This document shows, piece by piece, positions 46,759 to 52,562 of a stretch of DNA of 52,562 nt; within the stretch, counting starts at the first letter, position 1, and the number at the start of each line of letters is the position of its first letter. Position numbers and translations under genes: made by a program. The DNA is from Burkholderia singularis (GTDB lineage: Bacteria > Pseudomonadota > Gammaproteobacteria > Burkholderiales > Burkholderiaceae): contig NZ_FXAN01000057.1 of assembly GCF_900176645.1 (NCBI RefSeq), forward strand, positions 1-52,562, written 5' to 3'. The notes under the pieces were generated by a model. It was not told where the DNA came from. It saw only the letters and a program-made list of their open reading frames with translations, and searched no databases.

Positions 46759-47193
46759 GTGGGAAATTTGGATATCGCCGACGTCGCTCGACAATCCGGC
46801 CTCCCTGCGTCGACGTTGCGCTTCTATGAGGAAAAAGGGCTGATCGCCTCGACCGGCAGGCTCGGACTGCGCCGCCAATTCGACGCTGGCGTGCTCGAAC
46901 GGCTCGCGCTGATCGCACTCGGGCGCGCCGCCGGCCTGTCGCTCGATCAGATCGCGCGGATGCTCGCGCCCGACGGGCGGCCGCGCATCGACCGGCAGAT
47001 GCTCGCGACAAAGGCTGACGAACTCGATCGGACCATTCGTTCGCTGAGCGCGATGCGCGACGGACTGCGGCACGCGGCCGCATGCACCGCGCCGAGCCAT
47101 CTGGAATGCCCGACATTCCGCCGTTTGCTGCGCGCGGCAGCGGCGGGCGCGATAGGGCAGACGCGAAAAAAACGGGCGATGCGATCGGCATGA
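46759..47193 (+). CDS. MerR-family transcriptional regulator
   Basis: A 144-residue MerR-type regulator. The N-terminal winged helix shows IADVARQSGLPASTLRFYEEKGLI, then GLRRQF, then LERLALIALGRAAGLSLDQI. A coiled-coil dimerisation helix follows. The C-terminus has only two cysteines (ACTAPSHLECPTFRRLL), not the CxxCxC...C cluster of SoxR, so it is not a classical [2Fe-2S] SoxR. The start is a GTG at 46759 with GAGG upstream. It probably binds the palindrome just before it and activates the divergent methyltransferase genes. Confidence 0.88.
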   Translation: MGNLDIADVARQSGLPASTLRFYEEKGLIASTGRLGLRRQFDAGVLERLALIALGRAAGLSLDQIARMLAPDGRPRIDRQMLATKADELDRTIRSLSAMRDGLRHAAACTAPSHLECPTFRRLLRAAAAGAIGQTRKKRAMRSA

Positions 47194-47279
47194 GGCCGGC
47201 CCGCGCCAAGGTTCCCGCTTCGAAACGCGGTGCGACGCGCATCAGTGCGCATCCGCACGCACCGTGCCGGGCGCCGTGC

Positions 47280-48062
47280 TCAGCGCAACCCCGCCGCCAC
47301 GCGCCCGGCCAGATCGATTCCCATCTCGAACACCCGCCCGACGAACGCAATCAGATTCGGCGCCATCAGTTGCACGAGCAACAGCCCGACCAGCATCGTC
47401 ACCGGAAAGCCAACCTGGAACACACCGATCTGCGGCGCCGCGCGATTGAGGATGCCGAGCGCCAGGTTCGCGATCAGCAGCGCCGCGACGACAGGCAGCG
47501 CGAGCAGCAGCCCCATCTCGAAGATCGCCGCGCCGGACGCGGCGAGCGTTCGCCAGCCGGGCGCGCGCAGCAGATCGGCCGACACCGGCACGAGCCGGAA
47601 CGAATCGACGAGCACCACGAACACCTGCAAATGCCCGTCGAGCGCGGCGAACGCAAGCATTGCGATCGCGTTCAGAAAGCGCCCCATGACGGGCGTCGCG
47701 CCGCTCGCGTGCGGATCGAAGAACGTCGCGAAGCCGAGCCCCATCGACAGGCCGATGAAGTCGCCCGCCGCCTCGATCGCCGCGAACACGACCTGCATCG
47801 CAAAACCGAGCGCCACGCCGATCAGAAACTGATTGACGATGATCCCCACACCCTGCGCGGAAAACAGGGTGACGGCCGGCACCGGCCCGAGCGTGGGCGC
47901 GACGGCCAACGCGATGAAAGCCGCCAACCCGATCTTCACGCGTGCGGGCGTCGCGCGATGGCCCGTGAGCGGCGCCGTCGCGACGAGCGCAAGCAGCCGC
48001 GCGAACGGCCACAGAAACGCCGTGAGCCAACCGTTCAATTGCGCGTAAGTGACGGAAAACAT
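47280..48062 (-). CDS. fliR: Flagellar biosynthetic protein FliR
   Basis: A 260-residue membrane component of the flagellar type III export gate, built with FliP and FliQ. It begins MFSVTYAQLNGWLTAFLWPFARLLALVATAP and has the FliR pattern QVVFAAIEAAGDFIGLSMGLGFATFFDP and FPVTMLVGLLLVQLMAPNL. The ATG at 48062 gives the usual length; extending to 48119 adds a non-homologous leader. It is the last gene of the visible fli operon and converges on the MerR gene. Confidence 0.95.
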   Translation of the reverse strand: MFSVTYAQLNGWLTAFLWPFARLLALVATAPLTGHRATPARVKIGLAAFIALAVAPTLGPVPAVTLFSAQGVGIIVNQFLIGVALGFAMQVVFAAIEAAGDFIGLSMGLGFATFFDPHASGATPVMGRFLNAIAMLAFAALDGHLQVFVVLVDSFRLVPVSADLLRAPGWRTLAASGAAIFEMGLLLALPVVAALLIANLALGILNRAAPQIGVFQVGFPVTMLVGLLLVQLMAPNLIAFVGRVFEMGIDLAGRVAAGLR

Positions 48063-48146
48063 CGGTCGGGATCGCAACCGCGGACTGCCGCGGAAATTTG
48101 AAAAAAGCGAAACGGACAAAGCGGATGCAAGCGCGCGGCGCCGGCG

Positions 48147-48419
48147 TCAACTCGCGCCAAGCGTCGCGACGCGCAGCAAAATCTCACGCAGATAATCGAG
48201 CATCGTCGACAGCATCCACGGGCCCGCGATCACCATCGTCGCGGCAACCGCGAGCAGCTTCGGGATAAACGACAGCGTCGCCTCGTTGATCTGCGTCGCG
48301 GCCTGAAACAAGCTCACGACGAGGCCCACCGCGAGCGCGACGAGCAACAGCGGCGCGGCAAGCAGAAGGCCGACGTACATCGCCTGATGCGCGAGCGTCA
48401 TCACGTTTTCCGAAGTCAT
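48147..48419 (-). CDS. fliQ: Flagellar biosynthetic protein FliQ
   Basis: A 90-residue export-gate protein with two transmembrane hairpin helices (LLAAPLLLVALAVGLVVSLFQAATQINEATLSFIPK), the conserved pattern of the FliQ/SpaQ family. The length is exactly typical. It lies between fliP (19-base gap) and fliR. Confidence 0.96.
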   Translation of the reverse strand: MTSENVMTLAHQAMYVGLLLAAPLLLVALAVGLVVSLFQAATQINEATLSFIPKLLAVAATMVIAGPWMLSTMLDYLREILLRVATLGAS

Positions 48420-48438
48420 CTCGATATGCTTCCCACGA

Positions 48439-49200
48439 TCACGCGAAACTCTGGGCGAGCGAGCCGATCAGCAACTGCCAGCCGTCGACGAGCACGAACA
48501 GCATCAGCTTGAACGGCAGCGACACCGTCGCGGGCGACACCATCATCATCCCCATCGACATCAGCACGCTCGCCACGACCATATCGATGATGAGAAACGG
48601 AATGAAGATCGTGAAGCCGATTTGAAACCCCGTCTTCAACTCGCTCGTGACGAACGCGGGCACGAGCAGCGACAGCGGCACGTCTTGCGGACCTTGCATC
48701 GGCGCGGCTTTCGCAAGCTTCGCGAACAACGCGAGATCGGTCTCGCGCGTCTGCTTCAGCATGAACGCCTTGAACGGCGCCACGCCGCCGCGCACCGCCT
48801 GGTCCATCGGCAGCGTGCCTTCTGAGAACGGCTTATAGCCGTCGGCATAAGCCTTGTCGAGCACGGGCGTCATCACGAACAGCGTCAGAAACAAAGCAAG
48901 GCCGACGAGCACCTGGTTCGGCGGCGTCGTCGCCGTGCCGAGCGCCTGCCGCAACAGCGACAGCACGATGATGATTCGCGTGAAGCTCGTCATCATCAGC
49001 AGCATCGCCGGCAGGAACGACAGCATCGTGAGCAGCAGCATCGTCTGCACGCTCAGCGAATAGGTGGTGCCGCCGTTCGGGCCGGGCGCCGCGTTGAACG
49101 CAGGCAGGCCCGCCGCCTGCGCACAGGCGAGCGCGGGCGCGAGACCGATCGCGAGCGCGGGCAACCAGCGCGCGGCAGCGCGCAACAGAGGGGTTTTCAT
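48439..49200 (-). CDS. fliP: Flagellar biosynthetic protein FliP
   Basis: A 253-residue export-gate core protein. It has a signal peptide ([21 protein letters not shown], cleaved near ACAQA) and four transmembrane segments. The FliP signatures include [35 protein letters not shown], and the C-terminal [20 protein letters not shown]. The ATG at 49200 gives the normal length. The frame stays open upstream for hundreds of bases but with no homologous sequence. No strong ribosome site is visible, and a 277-base gap separates it from fliO. Confidence 0.95.
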   Translation of the reverse strand: MKTPLLRAAARWLPALAIGLAPALACAQAAGLPAFNAAPGPNGGTTYSLSVQTMLLLTMLSFLPAMLLMMTSFTRIIIVLSLLRQALGTATTPPNQVLVGLALFLTLFVMTPVLDKAYADGYKPFSEGTLPMDQAVRGGVAPFKAFMLKQTRETDLALFAKLAKAAPMQGPQDVPLSLLVPAFVTSELKTGFQIGFTIFIPFLIIDMVVASVLMSMGMMMVSPATVSLPFKLMLFVLVDGWQLLIGSLAQSFA

Positions 49201-49477
49201 CGAGTAATGGCGGAAATGTCGAAAAGCGCGGGGCGCGCGGCGCAACGCAAATGCGGCATTCCGGCGAACGCCGGGCCGCCGCGAATGTGCTGGCGCACGC
49301 GCTCGCGCCGCGAAGGCAATCTCGCCGGCAAAGAAAGCGGCGAACCGGAGGAACGCCGGGAATGCGCGGCCCCGGCATGCGTGCGGCGGCGCCAAGCACG
49401 CCGGCGTTCGCTTCGCAAAGGAAGCGCCATGAGCAAAAAGGATGGCGTAAGCAGTGAATAGGCCGGTTGCATCGTCT
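49201..49477. other. Unusual gap between fliO and fliP
   Basis: These 277 GC-rich bases hold no recognisable gene. An inverted pair GCGAACGCCGG (49264-49274) / CCGGCGTTCGC (49401-49411) is present. fliO and fliP are usually adjacent or overlapping, so this may be an inserted or decayed segment. Confidence 0.4.
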
Positions 49478-50374
49478 TCAACGGCTTTCGCCGCCCATCC
49501 GGAAACGCTTCGCGGCAACCTCCAGCAGCGCGTCGCGAAAACGCTGGGCGGATGCGCCGGCAAGGGTAGGGCGGTGCGGGGAAGCCGATGCCGGGCTGAC
49601 GACGCCCCCCGCGCTTGCGGCGCCTCCATCCGCATCGGCCGATTCAACGCACGACGTCGCACCGAGCGAAGACATGCCGGCCGCATCCAACGTGCGCTCA
49701 GCCGCGCCACCGGCGGCCACGCCGCCAATTGCCGCGCCGGCCCGGTTCGCCGGATGCGCGCCGCCCGCCGGGCTCGCGGCCGACGCGGACAGCGCATGCA
49801 AAAGCCGCACGTTGCCAGGCGCGACGCCCAGCACGAGCGACGTATCGCCGATCGCGACGATCGTCACGCGCTCCTTGCCGCCGACCGCGACGCTCGCGAC
49901 GACTTTCAGCGCAACATTGCCGCCGCGTGCCGGTTGAAAGCCGAAGCGGCGCGCGAGCCACGCGCAGCCGAACACGGCGCCGATCACCAGTGCGAGCGCA
50001 ACGAGCGTTTGCAGCACCGCGCCGGCGCCAAGCGACGGCGCGGCCGAACCCGCGACGACGCTCGACGCAAGCGGCGATGCATGATTCACCGTATCGAGAC
50101 TGGCGACACTGGCGGCAAACGCGCGCGGTACGGCCGTGCCGAATATGCCGAATATGCCGGCCACGCGTGCTGCGACGCGCGCAGCCGCGCCAACGCAGCA
50201 TCTCGCGAACGGCGCGCGCCGAATGCGCGAACCGTCGGCCCATGCGGGCGTGCCGCCGTGCAATACCGGCCGCCGCCGTTGCGCCGCACGCGGTGCAACG
50301 GCACTCATGGCGGCACGCGCAACCATGTCCCGGCGCTTCCCGCCGCGCCATCTCAGCCCGGCGCCTGGTTTCAC
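49478..50374 (-). CDS. fliO: Flagellar biosynthetic protein FliO
   Basis: A protein of up to 298 residues with the FliO pattern: one transmembrane segment ([25 protein letters not shown]), then a cytoplasmic domain beginning [40 protein letters not shown]. FliO helps assemble the FliP export gate. The GTG at 50374 overlaps the fliN stop; ATGs at 50326 and 50308 are alternatives. An Arg/Ala-rich N-terminus and a long Ala/Gly/Ser-rich C-terminus are unconserved. A small 9-base tandem duplication near 50142-50160 encodes GIFGIFG. Confidence 0.85.
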   Translation of the reverse strand: MKPGAGLRWRGGKRRDMVARAAMSAVAPRAAQRRRPVLHGGTPAWADGSRIRRAPFARCCVGAAARVAARVAGIFGIFGTAVPRAFAASVASLDTVNHASPLASSVVAGSAAPSLGAGAVLQTLVALALVIGAVFGCAWLARRFGFQPARGGNVALKVVASVAVGGKERVTIVAIGDTSLVLGVAPGNVRLLHALSASAASPAGGAHPANRAGAAIGGVAAGGAAERTLDAAGMSSLGATSCVESADADGGAASAGGVVSPASASPHRPTLAGASAQRFRDALLEVAAKRFRMGGESR

Positions 50375-50865
50375 CGATTGAGCTTCCGGATGCGTTCGGA
50401 CGGCGTGATGATATCGGTGAGCCGAATCCCGAACTTGTCGTTGACCACCACCACCTCGCCCTGCGCGATCAGGCAGCCGTTGACCAGCACATCCATCGGC
50501 TCGCCAGCGAGCCCGTCCAGTTCGACGACCGAGCCCTGCGCAAGCTGCAGCAGGTTGCGAATCGCAATCTTCGTGCGGCCGAGTTCGACCGTCATCTTGA
50601 CCGGGATGTCGAGAATCAGGTCGATATCGTTGTGCGTCGGCGCCGCGCCCGCCTTCGACAGCGGCCGGAACACGCCCGCGCCGGTCGCACCGGTCTCGAT
50701 CGGCTGCTGGTTCTGCTCGGCGAGCGCCGCCGCCCAGTCGTCCATGCCGGCGTCCTCTCGCGGCGCGTCCGCCACCGGCTCGCCGGCCGCCGCCGCGGCC
50801 TGCGCGAACGCGTCGTCGTCCGCGCCGCCCGCCTCGGGCGTGGAGTTCAGCTCAGTCATATCCAC
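50371..50865 (-). CDS. fliN: Flagellar motor switch protein FliN
   Basis: A 164-residue C-ring protein. A long acidic/alanine N-terminal segment leads to the conserved SpoA domain: DIDLILDIPVKMTVELGRTKIAIRN, then SVVELDGLAGEPMDVLVNG, then VVVNDKFGIRLTDI. With FliM it forms the switch that sets rotation direction and receives export substrates. The start overlaps the fliM end by 14 bases. Confidence 0.96.
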   Translation of the reverse strand: MDMTELNSTPEAGGADDDAFAQAAAAAGEPVADAPREDAGMDDWAAALAEQNQQPIETGATGAGVFRPLSKAGAAPTHNDIDLILDIPVKMTVELGRTKIAIRNLLQLAQGSVVELDGLAGEPMDVLVNGCLIAQGEVVVVNDKFGIRLTDIITPSERIRKLNR

Positions 50866-51850
50866 CTTCCTTCATCGTATCGCTCGCGCCGATCATCTTC
50901 TGCACGCGCAGCGCGTATTGGCCATTGAAAATGCCGTACCCGCACTCCATCACCGGCACGCCGTCCACTCTCGCGGTGATCGTGTCCGCGATGTCGAGCG
51001 GCAACACATCGCCCGCGCGCAGATTGAGAATCTGCTCGAAGGTCGTCGGTATCTCGGCGAGATCCGCGGCAAGCTCGACCTCGGCCGCCTGCACCTGCTG
51101 CGACAGCACGCGCACCCAGCGGCGGTCGACCTCCAGCGCCTCGCCCTGGATCGGCGACGAAAGCACGTCGCGGATCGGCTCGATCATCGAGTACGGCATG
51201 CAGATGTGCAGCGTGCCGCCCGTCGGCCCGAATTCGATCGAGAACTGCGTGACGATCACGATTTCGTTCGGCGTCGCGACGTTCGCGAACTGCGTATGCA
51301 TCTCCGAGCGCACGAACTCGAACTGCAGCGGCCGCACGCTCTTCCACGCGCTCGTGTAGTGCTCGAACACGAGATTGAGCAGCTTGCCGATGATCCGCTG
51401 CTCGGTTGCCGTGAAGTCGCGGCCCTCGACGCGCGTGTGAAAACGCCCGTCGCCGCCGAACAGGTTGTCGACGACGAAGAACACCAGGTTCGGATCGAAC
51501 ACGAACAGCGACGTGCCGCGCAGCGGCTTCACGTGCACCAGGTTCAGGTTGGTGGGGATCGGCAGGTTGCGGGTGAATTCGCTGTACTTTTGCACTTTCA
51601 CCTGGCTCACCGAAATCTCCGCGGTGCGCCGCATGAAATTGAAGATGCCGATGCGCAAAAGGCGCGCGAAGCGGTCGTTGATGATCTCGAGGCCGGGCAT
51701 CCGGCCGCGCACGATCCGCTCCTGCGTCGCGATGTTGTACGGACGGATGCCCGACGTGTCCGCGGGCTCGTCGGCCGATTCATCCTCGCCCGTCACGCCC
51801 TTCAGGAGTGCATCGACCTCCTCCTGGGACATGAACTCTTCGTGGCCCAT
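50852..51850 (-). CDS. fliM: Flagellar motor switch protein FliM
   Basis: A 332-residue switch protein. The N-terminal MSQEEVDALLKGV is the CheY-P-binding segment. The middle domain carries FARLLRIGIFNFMRRTAEI, then GTSLFVFDPNLVFFVVDNLFGGDG and LHICMPYSMIEPIRD. The C-terminal FliN-like domain has ILNLRAGDVLPLDIADTI. A GGAG site precedes the ATG. It lies 22 bases after fliL in the operon. Confidence 0.97.
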   Translation of the reverse strand: MGHEEFMSQEEVDALLKGVTGEDESADEPADTSGIRPYNIATQERIVRGRMPGLEIINDRFARLLRIGIFNFMRRTAEISVSQVKVQKYSEFTRNLPIPTNLNLVHVKPLRGTSLFVFDPNLVFFVVDNLFGGDGRFHTRVEGRDFTATEQRIIGKLLNLVFEHYTSAWKSVRPLQFEFVRSEMHTQFANVATPNEIVIVTQFSIEFGPTGGTLHICMPYSMIEPIRDVLSSPIQGEALEVDRRWVRVLSQQVQAAEVELAADLAEIPTTFEQILNLRAGDVLPLDIADTITARVDGVPVMECGYGIFNGQYALRVQKMIGASDTMKEGGYD

Positions 51851-51872
51851 ACGCGCTCCTTCGCCCGCGGCG

Positions 51873-52373
51873 TTACTGGACGACGAATTCGGTAAACAGC
51901 ACGTCGTCGACGCGCACGCTCTGGTTGCCCGGCTGGGTCGGCTGCTCGATCACGGCCTTCAGCTCGTCGGCGAGCGCGCGTTTGCCGGCGAGCGTCGCAA
52001 GCTCGTCCGGACGCTTGTTCGACAATGCGAGCAGGATCCGGCTGCGCAGCTCGGGCATGTGCCGGCTCAGGTACTCCTGCGCCTTCGGATCGGTAAGCTT
52101 CAGCGACAAACCGACGCGCAGATAATGCTGGATGCCGTCGTCCGACTGCAGGTTCACGGTGAGCGGCTCGAGCGCGAAAAAGACCGGCACGGCAAGCGGC
52201 GCGGGCGCGCCGGGCCTGCCGTGGCGCACGCCGCCGTCCGTCAGCACGAAATACGTGCCGGCCGCGGCCGCCGCCGCCGCGCCGAATCCGATCAGCATGA
52301 GCAGCGCCACTCGCTTGAACTTGCCGGACGAAGCCGGTTTGTCGGCGGACAGGTTTGCGGTCGTGATAGCCAT
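51873..52373 (-). CDS. fliL: Flagellar basal body protein FliL
   Basis: A 166-residue single-pass membrane protein of the basal body, involved in stator function. The membrane segment is VALLMLIGFGAAAAAAAGTYFVL. The periplasmic domain has FALEPLTVNLQSDDGIQHYLRVGLSLKL and ends KAVIEQ with VDDVLFTEFVVQ. The ATG at 52373 is the best fit to the family; longer readings add a basic leader with no similarity. It is the first visible gene of the fli operon. Confidence 0.94.
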   Translation of the reverse strand: MAITTANLSADKPASSGKFKRVALLMLIGFGAAAAAAAGTYFVLTDGGVRHGRPGAPAPLAVPVFFALEPLTVNLQSDDGIQHYLRVGLSLKLTDPKAQEYLSRHMPELRSRILLALSNKRPDELATLAGKRALADELKAVIEQPTQPGNQSVRVDDVLFTEFVVQ

Positions 52374-52521
52374 GGCATGCGGGAAGACTTTAGGTAGCCT
52401 GCATTGTTCGGCATCGGCGGGCGGTGCGATGGGCGGAATAGAAGGGGGATTTGCGGTTATCTCGTTCGTTTGTCCGGCGGCAGGACGGCGGCGGCGTTTG
52501 CCAACGCGCACGGCCGCCGCC

Positions 52522-52562
52522 GCGGGTGAGCGGGTGAGCGGGTGAGCGGGGGAGCGGGGGAG
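52522..52562. repeat. Octamer tandem repeat at the window end
   Basis: Three copies of GCGGGTGA (52522-52545) and two of GCGGGGGA (52546-52561) run to the edge of the window, so the array may be longer. It lies about 150 bases upstream of the fliL start, in the probable promoter region of the fli operon. Such arrays change copy number by slippage. Confidence 0.75.

Noticed and set aside
46759..47193. Naming the MerR gene soxR because of the SoxR-box core
   Set aside because: The protein lacks the four-cysteine [2Fe-2S] motif; only two cysteines are present near the C-terminus.

Overview
The window is GC-rich and looks like the replication-origin side of chromosome 1 of a Burkholderia, probably of the pseudomallei group (B. 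pseudomallei, B. thailandensis or B. oklahomensis). This rests on the dnaA-dnaN-gyrB order, the porin and regulator families, and a fliLMNOPQR operon close to the origin. The species is an inference. No rRNA, tRNA, CRISPR, transposase or integrase was recognised.

Layout. (1) 1-5169: the 3' part of dnaA, then dnaN and gyrB, each followed by a hairpin. (2) 5170-5775: a flavin-reductase-like gene facing gyrB. (3) 5776-18967: an accessory region that looks like a specialised-metabolite locus. A plus-strand arm begins after 545 AT-rich bases and encodes a heme-oxygenase-like diiron oxidase, an EPSP-synthase-fold protein with a rewired active site, and a short orphan LuxR-type regulator. A minus-strand operon encodes a PhyH-type Fe/2-oxoglutarate oxygenase, an ATP-grasp ligase, a DUF1611/DgcN-like P-loop protein, a second ATP-grasp ligase and a malic-enzyme-like dehydrogenase. 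Between the arms lies a LysR-controlled module with a lipocalin-like exported protein, an EamA transporter and a close mandelate-racemase homologue. I know no described pathway with this combination.

(4) 19193-22325: a stress module with cytochrome b561, a membrane-anchored catalase-fold protein, an ECF sigma factor and its anti-sigma factor. Two divergent promoters with the same motif (GGAATA-N15-CGTC) lie between the catalase and sigma genes, which suggests autoregulation. (5) 22506-30524: a probable catabolic cluster with a PaaX-type regulator, membrane desaturase/hydroxylase, GMC alcohol oxidoreductase, SnoaL-like protein, aldehyde dehydrogenase, FeaR-like AraC regulator and porin. (6) 30796-35902: a complete type III restriction-modification system (mod, res) between two porin genes.

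(7) 36067-42347: a porin with a TTG start, a TctDE-like two-component system, and an ABC importer of the sulfonate/nitrate/taurine type with long palindromes between the binding-protein and ATPase genes. (8) 42615-44495: a lipoprotein serine carboxypeptidase (family S10), then a 775-base AT-rich gap. (9) 45271-47193: a methyltransferase-DUF2938 pair divergent from a MerR regulator, with a palindrome between them that matches the SoxR-box core. (10) 47280-52373: the flagellar export and switch operon fliL-M-N-O-P-Q-R on the minus strand. The window ends inside an octamer tandem repeat upstream of fliL.
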